Source: Collinsella sp.
Lineage (GTDB): Bacteria; Actinomycetota; Coriobacteriia; Coriobacteriales; Coriobacteriaceae
Direction of reading: 5' to 3'
Assembly: GCA_019413925.1 (NCBI GenBank)
Contig: DXMY01000031.1
Location: 1-64,000 of the forward strand
DNA length: 64,000 bases
Each line of letters opens with the position of its first letter. Position 1 is the stretch's first letter. Shown here in pieces: positions 16,330-25,518 of this stretch. A program made the position numbers and the translations under genes. Below the pieces are notes generated by a model that had not been told where the DNA came from, searched no databases, and saw only the letters and a program-made list of their open reading frames with translations.

Positions 16330-17169
16330 CTAGCGTTCCTGAGGCAGGCGCTTCTTGCCTTTCCGGGCACGGTTTCTAAAGATCTCGACGGCCTCTTCCA
16401 TGCCGAGAGGCACGTAGGTGAGTTCATCGAGGTTATCGGGCAGGTAGCACGCAAGGCTTTGCTCCTGCATGCGGCCTACTGTGAGTTGTTCGTCGGTTGG
16501 CTGTGCTCCGGGTGTGGCGCATATGCCATAGACGGCGGCGCCCATTTCGCGCGTGCGGCGTTCATATTCGGTCTCGGGATGCTCGGGATGGTCGCGGCGG
16601 ACGTCGTCACTTACCCAAAGCGTATCGTAGCCGGCCGCGGCAAACTGTCTCAGGGCGTAATCGCGCAATGGCTTGCTGTCGGTGCGCAGCGTGACGGTAG
16701 CGCTGGCTGCAAAGAGCGGGCGATAGAGCATTAGATGGTCGACATGGACGAGTCGTTTTTTGGCGTACTTGGCCTTGGGCTGCGGCGTGGGAAAGTTAAT
16801 GGTGATGGCATCGAGCTCGCCTGCGGCAAACAGCTGCGGCAGCGATACGGCGCCTCGGGGCAGGACGAGTGCATTGGAAAGCTCCTGCTCGCAGATTTTC
16901 TGTGCGGCATAGGCGATGCAGATGGGTTCCTGGTCCATGCCGATAAAGAGGGTGTTTGGCTCGTGGGCCGCACGCTCTACAAGGTACGTTCCCTTGCCAC
17001 AGCCAAGATCCAGGTGAAGGTGTTCGAAGGGCTTGCTGTCAACTGGCGCGCAAGCCTCGCGCCAATCTCCGGCATAGGCCTCGGGGTTCGTCTCAATCGC
17101 ATCGGCGTAGCGCTCCAAGCGCTCCTCGAGCACAAAGTTTTTAGGCGTGCGAACATGGACGGCTCCCAT
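16330..17169 (-). CDS. trmB: tRNA (guanine-N7)-methyltransferase TrmB
   Basis: 279 residues, a class I SAM methyltransferase that makes m7G46 in tRNA. Seen: HLDLGCGKGTYLVERA (SAM motif I), GMDQEPICI (motif II) and INFPTPQPKAKYAKKRLVH, the local version of the TrmB signature (normally DPWPK-KRH-KRR). The signature is diverged, with Phe-Pro-Thr-Pro-Gln-Pro in place of the usual Asp-Pro-Trp-Pro, yet the following basic stretch is kept. The C-terminal ~60 residues extend beyond the usual end. ATG 17169 follows AAGGAG. The neighbour is an unrelated methyltransferase on the same strand. Confidence 0.88.
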   Translation of the reverse strand: MGAVHVRTPKNFVLEERLERYADAIETNPEAYAGDWREACAPVDSKPFEHLHLDLGCGKGTYLVERAAHEPNTLFIGMDQEPICIAYAAQKICEQELSNALVLPRGAVSLPQLFAAGELDAITINFPTPQPKAKYAKKRLVHVDHLMLYRPLFAASATVTLRTDSKPLRDYALRQFAAAGYDTLWVSDDVRRDHPEHPETEYERRTREMGAAVYGICATPGAQPTDEQLTVGRMQEQSLACYLPDNLDELTYVPLGMEEAVEIFRNRARKGKKRLPQER

Positions 17170-17286
17170 GGGGCTCCTTGGTCATAAGTATGGAACGTAT
17201 AGCTGCACGTTCCGTCAATGGGTTGAAAAAAGTGGGCATAGTTTGCCCGAAAGGCGTGGTGCGGCTCGGCGGCGAGTCGTCGGTGC

Positions 17287-18159
17287 CTACAGACGCTTGA
17301 GAATCACATAGCGGTTGAGCTCGCCGCTGCGACCGTCGGCGTGGAAACGCTCGAGCTCGCGTACGGGAACCTCGCCGCTCTTGTAGAACGTACGGACGCC
17401 GCGCACCAGGTCGGTGATCTGCTGGTCGTCAAAGTGATGGCAATAGCGGTAGGCGTGGCGGTCGTTTTGCCAGCCAATGAGGTGGTCGCCGGCTTCGAAC
17501 TGTGCGGAATCGTAACCCTCAAACGGCGGGGTGAGCTCGGCGCGGGCCTCGGCGCGAACGGCTTTGCGCGCCATGCGCTCGTCGTTCATAAACTCCCAAA
17601 AGCTGATGGCGATGATGCCGCCCGGGCGCGTCTGGCGCACCAGGGCGTCGAGCACGCGTACGCGGTACTCGCACGACGGCACGTGGTGCATAAAACCAAA
17701 GCAGACCGAGATGTCGGCGAGCGGGGCGTCGAAAAGCACGTCGGGTGTCTCGGCGGGGTTGAGCTTCATGAGGGCATCGAGCACGTCGAGTTCCTGGAAG
17801 TGCAGGTTGGGAATGCGCAGGGCGTGACCGTGCGCATCGATAGCCAAATCCTGACACGAGTCAACACCATAGAACTCAAACGGGCAGCTGGCGTCTGCCG
17901 AGGGGTTTGCGCCATCGACGCCCTTGGCGGCAAGTGCGCCGCCGGCGGCAAAGTTCTCGAATCGCATATTGCCACAGGCAAGATCGAAGACGCGGACGGG
18001 ATGCTCGATCGTGGCGACGTCGAGCTGTTCGAGCGCGATATCCATGGTGCGCACCCAGCCGGGCCACGGGGCCTGGCGCGTATCGGAAAAGGAGGCGGAG
18101 TGCTCGCGATAGAACGTGTTGTTGAGCTGGATGAGCGACGAGGCGAAATCGCGGTTCAC
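17287..18159 (-). CDS. Class I SAM-dependent methyltransferase
   Basis: 290 residues. VRVFDLACGNMRFENFA is SAM motif I, YGVDSCQDLA motif II, and ADISVCFGFMHHVPSCEYR with the GGIIAISFWEF segment are motifs IV-V of the small-molecule methyltransferase fold. The N-terminal NRDFASSLIQLNNTFYREHSASF is typical of a group of bacterial methyltransferases with uncharacterised substrates. I place the start at GTG 18159, because GGAGGGAG lies 9 bases ahead; an in-frame extension of 45 codons upstream lacks a ribosome site and covers the promoter region. Convergent to nothing, divergent from the HTH gene at 18427. Confidence 0.85.
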   Translation of the reverse strand: MNRDFASSLIQLNNTFYREHSASFSDTRQAPWPGWVRTMDIALEQLDVATIEHPVRVFDLACGNMRFENFAAGGALAAKGVDGANPSADASCPFEFYGVDSCQDLAIDAHGHALRIPNLHFQELDVLDALMKLNPAETPDVLFDAPLADISVCFGFMHHVPSCEYRVRVLDALVRQTRPGGIIAISFWEFMNDERMARKAVRAEARAELTPPFEGYDSAQFEAGDHLIGWQNDRHAYRYCHHFDDQQITDLVRGVRTFYKSGEVPVRELERFHADGRSGELNRYVILKRL

Positions 18160-18426
18160 GGCGCGGAACTCCCTCCGTTGGCGGTGTGGAATAAACAGTA
18201 CGACCATACTACCGTTAACGCCGCAACGGGGACAACCGAGCTGAGGGTCATTGCTTTGTTTGGACACATTTCCGCAGCTCATATGCACCCGCAACCGACG
18301 GTTGTCAAAAATCTCACTAGAATAGGTGGCATGCTTTTGGCGGTGGCGGATAGATTTTTAACTGTGCAAGGCGCCTTAAGAACAAAAACGGTCCGGCGGC
18401 ACGGCTGGCATCACATAGGAGGAACC

Positions 18427-19149
18427 ATGAATGTAGAAACTGCGCAGCGGCTCGCCGACCTTCGCCGAAGCAAAGGCTTTAGCCAAGAAGGGCTGGCACG
18501 AAAGCTGGGACTGTCGCGCCAAGCAGTCAGTAAATGGGAGCGCGCGGAGAGCTCGCCCGATACCGAGAACCTGATCTCGCTCGCCAAGCTCTATGGTGTG
18601 AGCTTGGACGAGCTGCTCAATCCGAGCGATGAGATTGAGGACGATATCGAGTTTGAGAACGAGGACCGTGCCCGTCAGCGCGAGGCCGAGGCGGCAGATC
18701 GCGCCCGTACCCATGAGGCGGCGGCACGTGCAACCGAGGCGGCAACACAGGCGAGTGACGCCGCCGCCAAGGCGGCGCAAGCGGCAAGCTGGAGTGCGCA
18801 GGCCGCCAATGCCGCTACGGCGCAGGCGACGAGTGGCAGCGCAGTTGGCTCGACTCCGGTGAAGGGCCCGTTCCAGTCGTTCCCGTATTGGGCCGTGTGC
18901 TGGCTGCTGTTCTTTTTGCTGATGTTCCTGTTTGGTGCCGGCCCCTTTGCCGCACTGATCTTCTTTACGATTCCCATCTATCACTGGGTGGCGCGTGCGC
19001 TCGATGGCGATTGGGCGCGCGGGGATATTCAGGTTGGTTCGGCGTCGGTGGCGGTCAAGGCCCAGGGGAAGGATACTTCTGCGGAATCTGATGCTGACGT
19101 GGCTACCGCGACTACCGCTGAGCCGATTGCCAAAGAGAGTAATGAATGA
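18427..19149 (+). CDS. Membrane-bound XRE-family regulator
   Basis: 240 residues. The N-terminal ~65 residues are a Cro/C1-type helix-turn-helix (LADLRRSKGFSQEGLARKLG, SRQAVSKWERAESSPD). Then come an acidic patch, a low-complexity Ala-rich stretch (~85-135), and two close membrane segments (~155-195: PYWAVCWLLFFLLMFLFGAG and PFAALIFFTIPIYHWV), with an Ala/Thr-rich tail. A one-component regulator anchored at the membrane is the natural reading. Its stop overlaps the start of the Toastrack gene (ATGA), so the two are translationally coupled and probably act together in envelope sensing. ATG follows AGGAGGAACC. Confidence 0.88.
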   Translation: MNVETAQRLADLRRSKGFSQEGLARKLGLSRQAVSKWERAESSPDTENLISLAKLYGVSLDELLNPSDEIEDDIEFENEDRARQREAEAADRARTHEAAARATEAATQASDAAAKAAQAASWSAQAANAATAQATSGSAVGSTPVKGPFQSFPYWAVCWLLFFLLMFLFGAGPFAALIFFTIPIYHWVARALDGDWARGDIQVGSASVAVKAQGKDTSAESDADVATATTAEPIAKESNE

Positions 19150-20045
19150 TGAAGCTTTCGCATGAATCCAAGGTACGCTTGGGCGTTGGCATCGGAGCGT
19201 TTGTGCTCATCATCGGGCTTGTCTTTGGCATTTCGCGGACTTTGATTTATTTTGATGGCCCGTGGGATCTCGACGATGTTGTATCCGGCTTCTCTGGTAT
19301 GGACGATGCGGTTGACGAGGACGATCTTTTGGATGGCGGTAACTATTCCGCTCAGCCTCAGCAGCTTTCGAGCGAAACCTTTGATGCCGACGCGTTCACA
19401 TCGCTTGACTTGGACGTGACGTCGGGCACGGTCGAGGTCAAACACGTCTCCAGCGGGCCAGTGCGCGTAATTGAAAGCGGTCGCGTGGCAACGGGGACCG
19501 TTGCCTTCGATGCGGCAACCCAGAACCTGGCCGAAATCAAGGGCTCTACGCTCAAGATTCGCCAGTTCGATTGCGATGACGAGCGCGCCATTGACCGCAC
19601 GGTTACCGTCGAACTGCCGCGCGAAGTTGCCGATAACATGGTGGGCATTACAGCGAATGTAGGATCGGGTGACCTGACGGTCGCGGGTATTGCGTGTCAT
19701 GACCTTAACCTGACTTTGGACTCTGGAGACGTTGAGTTTACGGGCACCGTGACCGATACCCTGAATGCCGAGGTCGGTTCGGGCGATGTGACGTTCGAGC
19801 TCTACCAGGCCCCCGCGAAGTCGATGGACGTGAGTGTGGGCTCGGGCGATGTGGAGATGACGGTTCCGAACTCGACGGGCTTTAAGGCGAGCCTCACCTT
19901 GGGCAGCGGCGACTTTGAGAGCGATTTCCTTCCGCTTGGCTACGACGGCGAGACCATTTTGAATCTTGAATTCGATAACGGCGATAAGTCTGCTACGTAT
20001 CGTTTTGAGGTCGGTTCGGGCGACATGTCGTTTGATCCGGAGTGA
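19146..20045 (+). CDS. DUF4097 (Toastrack) membrane-anchored protein
   Basis: 299 residues. One N-terminal membrane anchor (~9-32: VRLGVGIGAFVLIIGLVFGI), then an acidic linker, then a repetitive all-beta domain with recurring GSGD turns (NVGSGDLTV, VGSGDVTFEL, VGSGDVEMTV, LGSGDFESD, VGSGDMSF). This is the right-handed Toastrack fold found in envelope-stress proteins. It is predicted to face outward. It is coupled by a four-base overlap to the membrane HTH regulator, so it may transmit a surface signal to it. A second Toastrack locus, damaged, lies at 56290-57507. Confidence 0.88.
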   Translation: MMKLSHESKVRLGVGIGAFVLIIGLVFGISRTLIYFDGPWDLDDVVSGFSGMDDAVDEDDLLDGGNYSAQPQQLSSETFDADAFTSLDLDVTSGTVEVKHVSSGPVRVIESGRVATGTVAFDAATQNLAEIKGSTLKIRQFDCDDERAIDRTVTVELPREVADNMVGITANVGSGDLTVAGIACHDLNLTLDSGDVEFTGTVTDTLNAEVGSGDVTFELYQAPAKSMDVSVGSGDVEMTVPNSTGFKASLTLGSGDFESDFLPLGYDGETILNLEFDNGDKSATYRFEVGSGDMSFDPE

Positions 20046-20092
20046 CATGCGGTTTTCGGAGATCGGTACATATAGGCATGCTCTTTGATGGA

Positions 20093-20125
20093 GGCGCCGG
20101 AGCCGTGACGGGCTTCGGCGCCTTT
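20093..20125 (+). terminator. Terminator after the Toastrack gene
   Basis: GGCGCCGGAGCC (20093-20104) pairs with GGCTTCGGCGCC (20111-20122) with one G:T, followed by TTTGCCTTT. It lies only 18 bases before the elp3 start. Confidence 0.82.
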
Positions 20126-20142
20126 GCCTTTACAATGGGGAC

Positions 20143-22050
20143 ATGGAACAGATTATCTTGAACATACTCGAGGCTCTGCGTCGCGGCGAGACCGTGGACG
20201 ACAAAGCGCTCGTCAAACTGATACATGCCGAGGCGCGCCGTGAGGGTGCCGACAAACGCGATTTGGCCAAGCGCCGTCTGCTGCCGTTCTACCAGCGGGT
20301 TAAACGTGAGGAGCCGGTTCGGTGGGCTGCGTGGAATGTCGATTCCGATTTGGAGCGTCAACTGCTGCAGGTCCTGCGTATGAAGCCGCGCCGAACGGCC
20401 TCGGGCGTGGCGACCATTACCGTCATTACCAAGCCCTGGCCATGCTCGGGCGATTGCCTGTTTTGCCCCAACGATCTGCGCATGCCCAAAAGCTATCTGC
20501 ACGCCGAGCCGGCGTGCGCCCGTGCGGAGCAAAACTGCTTCGACCCGTATCTGCAGGTGAGCGCTCGTCTGACCGCGCTTTCGCAGATGGGACATGCGAC
20601 CGACAAGATAGAGCTCATTGTGCTCGGCGGTACCTGGAGCGACTATCCGCAAGGGTATCAGACGTGGTTTATGTCGGAGCTTTTCCGTGCGCTCAATGAC
20701 GATGCCGTCGCCGGTGTGGCGGCAAACCCCATGTTGGCGCGTCCGGGCATCAGCCGTGCCGAGGCAGGGCGCCTGCTCGATGACGCTCCCGCCGATGCCC
20801 TGCCGCCGGTGGTAACAGAGCGCCGCGAGCGCTATCGGGCTGCCGGCATTGCGACCGACGAGGCCGAGCTTGCGAGCGGCGTTGCCGACGAGCAGGGGCG
20901 TGTGGATGCTGTCGTTGGTGGCTATAACCGCGCAGTGCGTCGTCTGTACGGCCCCGGTACGCCATGGGGCGAGGCTGCCGAGTGGCAGACGGCAACGATG
21001 GAGGAGCTTGAGCGTCAGCAGCGCATCAACGAGACGGCGAAGCATCGCGTGGTGGGGCTCGTTATCGAGACCCGCCCCGATGCCGTGACGCCACAGGCGC
21101 TCACGCTCATTCGTCGTCTGGGCTGCACCAAGATTCAGATGGGTATCCAGAGTCTCGACCAGCACCTGCTCGATATCAACGAGCGTCGCATTTCGGTGGC
21201 TCAGATCGAGCAGGCGTTTTCGCTTGCGCGCCTCTTTGGCTTTAAGATCCATGCGCATTTTATGCTCAACTTATTGGGCGCCACACCCGAGGGGGACAAG
21301 CGCGACTACGAGCGCTTTATGACCGAAGGGGCCTTTATGCCCGACGAGGTCAAGGTCTACCCGTGCGCGCTCATCGAGGGCTCGCGTCTGGTGGGCTGTT
21401 ACGAGCGCGGCGAGTGGCGTCCCTATACCGAGGAAGAACTGCTCGATGTGTTAGCCGACGACATCGTGGTGACGCCGCCGTTCTGCCGTATCAGCCGCAT
21501 GATCCGCGATTTTAGCTCCGATGACATCATGGTGGGCAACAAGAAGCCCAACCTGCGCCAGCTCGTTGAGAACCGCCTGGCTGCTCGGGGTGATGGTGCG
21601 ACGGTGCGTGAGATTCGCTATCGCGAGATCAGCACGGCGGGTGCCGACTTGGATGAGCTATCTCTTGATGAGGAAGTGGCGTACGAGACGCCGGTGACGC
21701 ACGAGCGCTTTTTGCAGTGGGTGACGCCGCAGGGCAAGATCGCGGGCTTTTTGCGTCTGTCTCTGCCCGATCGTGCTTTTGTTGCCGCGCATGCGGATGA
21801 GTTGCCGACGACACCGGACGAGGCGATGATTCGCGAGGTGCACGTGTATGGCATGGCGGCGCGCGTGGGAGATCAAGGCCAGGCAGCCCAGCACCATGGA
21901 TTGGGGCGTTTGCTCGTAGAGCGTGCGTGCGAGATTGCCCGGGATGCGGGTTATACGCGTATCAACGTGATTAGCGCAATCGGTACGCGCGAGTACTATC
22001 GCCATTTGGGTTTTTGCGACCATGGACTCTATCTGCAAAAGGAGCTCTAG
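20143..22050 (+). CDS. Elp3-family radical SAM/acetyltransferase
   Basis: 635 residues. An N-terminal helical piece is followed by a radical SAM domain with the Fe-S cysteines in WPCSGDCLFCPND and an upstream-conserved KPWPCS context, IELIVLGGTWSDYP, and the RPDAVTPQAL and KIQMGIQSLD segments. From about residue 540 a GNAT acetyltransferase domain appears (VHVYGMAARVGDQGQAAQHH, GLGRLLVERACEIARDAGY). Elp3 makes the cm5U-type modification at tRNA U34 from acetyl-CoA; bacterial and archaeal stand-alone forms do this alone. The next gene starts directly after its stop, indicating coupling. ATG after GGGGAC. Confidence 0.92.
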   Translation: MEQIILNILEALRRGETVDDKALVKLIHAEARREGADKRDLAKRRLLPFYQRVKREEPVRWAAWNVDSDLERQLLQVLRMKPRRTASGVATITVITKPWPCSGDCLFCPNDLRMPKSYLHAEPACARAEQNCFDPYLQVSARLTALSQMGHATDKIELIVLGGTWSDYPQGYQTWFMSELFRALNDDAVAGVAANPMLARPGISRAEAGRLLDDAPADALPPVVTERRERYRAAGIATDEAELASGVADEQGRVDAVVGGYNRAVRRLYGPGTPWGEAAEWQTATMEELERQQRINETAKHRVVGLVIETRPDAVTPQALTLIRRLGCTKIQMGIQSLDQHLLDINERRISVAQIEQAFSLARLFGFKIHAHFMLNLLGATPEGDKRDYERFMTEGAFMPDEVKVYPCALIEGSRLVGCYERGEWRPYTEEELLDVLADDIVVTPPFCRISRMIRDFSSDDIMVGNKKPNLRQLVENRLAARGDGATVREIRYREISTAGADLDELSLDEEVAYETPVTHERFLQWVTPQGKIAGFLRLSLPDRAFVAAHADELPTTPDEAMIREVHVYGMAARVGDQGQAAQHHGLGRLLVERACEIARDAGYTRINVISAIGTREYYRHLGFCDHGLYLQKEL

Positions 22051-22929
22051 ATGAACAAGCCGAGTGTTTCTGCCGGCGTCGTTGCCGGTGTTGCTCTGGG
22101 AGCCGCGGCGCTTGGTGCGGCCGCTGTCGCTGTTCGTGCTGCCTGTCTGCAGGTTGCGCGAACCCGCAATGGGTTGGCGCGTGTGAAACGCGTGCACGAT
22201 GAGGGCGGCGACGAGATTCGCGTGTTGGTGCAAGGCAGCGTCTACCAAAGCGCAAGTTACGTTGGTGAGCGTTGGGCGGAGCCCGTCTTTGCGTACTATC
22301 GTGCGTTTGACGACGTGTTTGAGTCCGAGGATGCGATGCGTGATGCTTATGGTCACGATATCAACCGCATGCTTGTGCTGGGTGGCGGCGGGTTTGCCTA
22401 TCCCAAGTTCGCGCTGATGTCGCACGAGGGCTTGCGCATGGACGTCATCGAGTATGACGGAGAGATTACGCGCCTGGCGCGCCGCTGGTTCTATCTGGAC
22501 GAGCTGGAGTGCACGGCGGGCGATCGCCTGCGGGTGATAACCGCTGAGGCTCGCTCTTATCTGGGCGTGACGAGTGTTGGTCATCGTCACTACGACGTGG
22601 TCGTGAGCGATTGCTTTGGCGGTGCCGAGCCCGTACGCGAGCTGGCGACGGTTGAGGCGTTGCGTTTGGTGCGGGGCAGCCTAAATGTCGGTGGCGTCTA
22701 CGTTGCCAATATCGTAAGCACAAACGAGGGGAGCGATGTGACGTTCCTGCGCGACTGCGCTGCCACGGCACTCGAGGTATTCGCCCATGTCTGGGTGGTC
22801 CCCTGTGGCGATGCGGAGTTCGGCGGCGAGGAGAACTACCTGCTCATCGCCAGCGACGGCGACTATGTCTTTGCCGAAGCCGTGCCCTTCGACGCCGACT
22901 TCCTCGGCACCGCCCTTCACGACAAGTAA
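22051..22929 (+). CDS. Spermidine synthase-like methyltransferase-fold protein
   Basis: 292 residues. A hydrophobic N-terminus (~8-38, Ala/Val/Gly-rich) may be a membrane anchor or signal. The body resembles polyamine aminopropyltransferases: MLVLGGGGFAYPKFAL (nucleotide-like glycine loop), MDVIEYDGEITRLARRWF, and YDVVVSDCFGGAEPVREL. In the true enzymes a DCxDG-like pair binds the amine; here SDCFGG is found instead, so the polyamine activity is uncertain and a related role is possible. It begins at ATG right after the elp3 stop, so it is translated with it. Confidence 0.78.
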   Translation: MNKPSVSAGVVAGVALGAAALGAAAVAVRAACLQVARTRNGLARVKRVHDEGGDEIRVLVQGSVYQSASYVGERWAEPVFAYYRAFDDVFESEDAMRDAYGHDINRMLVLGGGGFAYPKFALMSHEGLRMDVIEYDGEITRLARRWFYLDELECTAGDRLRVITAEARSYLGVTSVGHRHYDVVVSDCFGGAEPVRELATVEALRLVRGSLNVGGVYVANIVSTNEGSDVTFLRDCAATALEVFAHVWVVPCGDAEFGGEENYLLIASDGDYVFAEAVPFDADFLGTALHDK

Positions 22930-22955
22930 GTCTCTCCGTCCCAAAAAGACTGGTC

Positions 22956-25400
22956 TTAGGCGTGGTCGCGCCAGCTGAGGACGCGCTGCTTCATGCCCTC
23001 TATGTCGAGCACGCCTTCGGCAAAGCCCTTGCGCACGAGCTCTTCGGGAACAAACTCGTCGTAGCGGTCAAAGTAAGGCACCTCGCCGGGATAGACGAGC
23101 TCGATGGGATTGAAGTCCTTCTCGGCCTCGGCGGCGAGCACCTCAAAGAACGTCTCCTCGTCGGCCTTCATCTTAAACTGCATAAAGTACGGGCGCGATG
23201 GGTCGAGTCCGCGAAGGCCCAGCTCCGCGGCACACTTAATCTTGAGCATGCGCTCGAGTGCCAAAAAGGCGTAACTGCCCAGCCAGGGGAAGAGTACCCA
23301 GGTGTCGCCACCCAGGTTGATGAGTGGCTTGGTTCCCGCACCCGAAATCTCGGCCGTATGGCGAGCCTGCGCCAAGCGGGCCCGCGCGTTACCCATAAGG
23401 TACGGATACGCGGCATGTTCATTGAGCGCTTTGCGCATGCGTTCGAGCACATGTGTGTTGATGTCGCCGGGGCAGTCGCCAAAGTAGGCCGGCACCCGGC
23501 CTTTGACCTGCGTGGCAAAGACGGTGTGGCGCTTCCAGTCCACTTCCTCGACAATCCAGCAGTGTCCGGCGATGGCGATGCGCTCACCGGGCGGAGGGGG
23601 GTTGACGATCGTGCCCAACTCGGCCGACTCGCTGCGAACGGTGAACTCCTCGTTTTCCTGGAACACGGCGTAGAACTTAAAGTTGTTGATGATGCGCTCG
23701 CCCGCGAGGCCCACGATGAGCCCATCGCCCTCGGTGACCTGGATGTGGTCGATCTTGATGAGGTGACGCAGCAGCACGCGATAGTCATCGGCCGAGACGC
23801 GATGGAAATAGCTGAGCGTGAGCACGCGCTGGGCAAGTTCCGCCGGCGTGAGCTCTCCGGTGCTGGCGAGGGTCGACATGGTCTGGTGATAGAGCAGACT
23901 GTAGGGGAGTCGATCGAGCTCAGGCGGCTCGACCCACTTTTCCTCGCGATAGAGTTGTACGAGCGCGATGCTCTGGAGGAGTTTCCAAGGTATCGTTTCA
24001 GGCATCATCGTGCGCGGCTCGGGCTCTTCCTCGCGCATGACAAACCACATCTCGGGCGGAAGATCGCGGCGCCCCGTGCGGCCCATTCGCTGCAAAAAGG
24101 AGCTGACGGTAAACGGCGCGTCAATCTGGAAGGCGCGCTCCAGGCGGCCGATATCGATACCGAGCTCCAGCGTAGAGGTGGTGACGGTTGTCTGTGCCTG
24201 CTCCTCATCGCGCATGAGCTCTTCTGCCGTCTCGCGCAGCGATGCTGAAAGATTGCCGTGGTGGATGAGAAAGCGGTCGGGCTCGTGCCGGCTCTCGCAG
24301 TAGCTGCGCAGCATGGAGCACACGGCCTCTGCCTCCTCGCGCGAGTTGGCAAAGACCAGGCACTTGCGGCCGCGTGTGTGCTCAAAGATATAGCCCATGC
24401 CGGGGTCGGCGTTGTCTGGCGCCGTGTCGGTGGGGTTGAGTAATGCCTGTTCGGGTGCTCGGGGGATGTCGACTTCGCCCTCGGGGGCCGACGAAGTGCG
24501 GCGATCCCTGGAGGTAGCCTTGTCCCGTGCCCGCTCACGACGTTGACGGCGCTCCTCTTGTGTGAGCTGTCCGCTGTGACGCATGTCTTGGGCGCCGGCG
24601 GGCAGTGCCGCGGGTGCCGCTGCCTCAATGCGCTCGCACGCAAGCACTTCGGCCTCTTGAGGACCCATGCTCTCGAATCCTCGCTGCTGTGCCTGGGGAC
24701 CCGAGTTGTAGAAGTGCTCCATGGAGATACGCCACACGCGGCGCGGCTCCTCAAAGCGGGGGATGATGCAATCGCGTCCTGTTCCCTGCGAGAGGAAGGC
24801 ACCCGTACGCTCGGGGTCACCGATGGTGGCCGAAAGGCCGATGCGGCGGGGCTGCACGCCTGCCATGCGCGAGAGGCGCTCGATAAGGCAGAGCGTCTGA
24901 CCGCCGCGGTCGCCGCGCATGAGCGAATGGACCTCGTCGATGACCACGTAGCGCAGGTCGCAGAACATGCGCGGGATCGCCATGTGCTTATGGATTAAGA
25001 GCGCCTCGAGTGACTCGGGCGTAATCTGCAAGATGCCGCTCGGTTTTTTTATGAGCTTAGCCTTGTGCGACTGCGAGACATCGCCATGCCAGTGCCAGAC
25101 AGGGATATCGGCCTCTTCGCAGAGGTCGTTGAGACGGACGAACTGATCATTGATGAGCGCTTTGAGGGGGCCGATGTAGAGGGCGCCTACGCTCGCGGGC
25201 GGGTTCTCCCAAAACTCGGTCAGGATGGGAAAGAAGGCTGCCTCGGTTTTGCCGGAAGCCGTGGATGCCGTCAGGAGCACATTATCTTGCGTGTTAAAGA
25301 TGGCGTCTGCCGCTGCAACCTGGATAGAGCGCAGACTCTCCCAATCGTGGGAGTAGATGAAGTCTTGGATAAACGGAGCATATCGGTCAAAGGCGTTCAC
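22956..25400 (-). CDS. Lhr/BrxHI-like DExH helicase of the TerB_N module
   Basis: 814 residues from GTG 25400, which follows GAGGAGGCCCC. The core has a Walker A TASTASGKTEAAFF (~45), DEVHSLMRGDRGGQ (~153), LSATIGDPERTG (motif III), CLVFANSREEAEAVC (motif IV), and QRMGRTGRRD (motif VI, ~433). Between the two RecA lobes is a charged low-complexity insert (ERRQRRERARDKATSRDRR). After ~450 follow the winged-helix and the Lhr-like C-terminal region. Such helicases act on DNA or RNA:DNA duplexes; BREX type 2 loci carry a related helicase. It is the last of three genes and is separated from the ATPase by 116 bases with a stem-loop. Confidence 0.88.
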   Translation of the reverse strand: MNAFDRYAPFIQDFIYSHDWESLRSIQVAAADAIFNTQDNVLLTASTASGKTEAAFFPILTEFWENPPASVGALYIGPLKALINDQFVRLNDLCEEADIPVWHWHGDVSQSHKAKLIKKPSGILQITPESLEALLIHKHMAIPRMFCDLRYVVIDEVHSLMRGDRGGQTLCLIERLSRMAGVQPRRIGLSATIGDPERTGAFLSQGTGRDCIIPRFEEPRRVWRISMEHFYNSGPQAQQRGFESMGPQEAEVLACERIEAAAPAALPAGAQDMRHSGQLTQEERRQRRERARDKATSRDRRTSSAPEGEVDIPRAPEQALLNPTDTAPDNADPGMGYIFEHTRGRKCLVFANSREEAEAVCSMLRSYCESRHEPDRFLIHHGNLSASLRETAEELMRDEEQAQTTVTTSTLELGIDIGRLERAFQIDAPFTVSSFLQRMGRTGRRDLPPEMWFVMREEEPEPRTMMPETIPWKLLQSIALVQLYREEKWVEPPELDRLPYSLLYHQTMSTLASTGELTPAELAQRVLTLSYFHRVSADDYRVLLRHLIKIDHIQVTEGDGLIVGLAGERIINNFKFYAVFQENEEFTVRSESAELGTIVNPPPPGERIAIAGHCWIVEEVDWKRHTVFATQVKGRVPAYFGDCPGDINTHVLERMRKALNEHAAYPYLMGNARARLAQARHTAEISGAGTKPLINLGGDTWVLFPWLGSYAFLALERMLKIKCAAELGLRGLDPSRPYFMQFKMKADEETFFEVLAAEAEKDFNPIELVYPGEVPYFDRYDEFVPEELVRKGFAEGVLDIEGMKQRVLSWRDHA

Positions 25401-25481
25401 GGGGCCTCCTCTCAAATACGAATCTCTTAACGCGGTGAGCAGTGGCTCGCTACATTACTGTCTCGACGTTTGCCCAGATAA

Positions 25482-25518
25482 AACCTGCCAAAATAAACCT
25501 GTCCCTTTTTGGCAGGTT
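25482..25518 (-). terminator. Stem-loop between the ATPase and helicase genes
   Basis: AACCTGCCAAAA (25482-25493) and TTTTGGCAGGTT (25507-25518) are perfect 12-base arms around a 13-base loop. On the minus strand the stem overlaps the ATPase stop codon and is followed by TTTTAT, so it looks like a terminator that may attenuate helicase expression. Confidence 0.75.
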
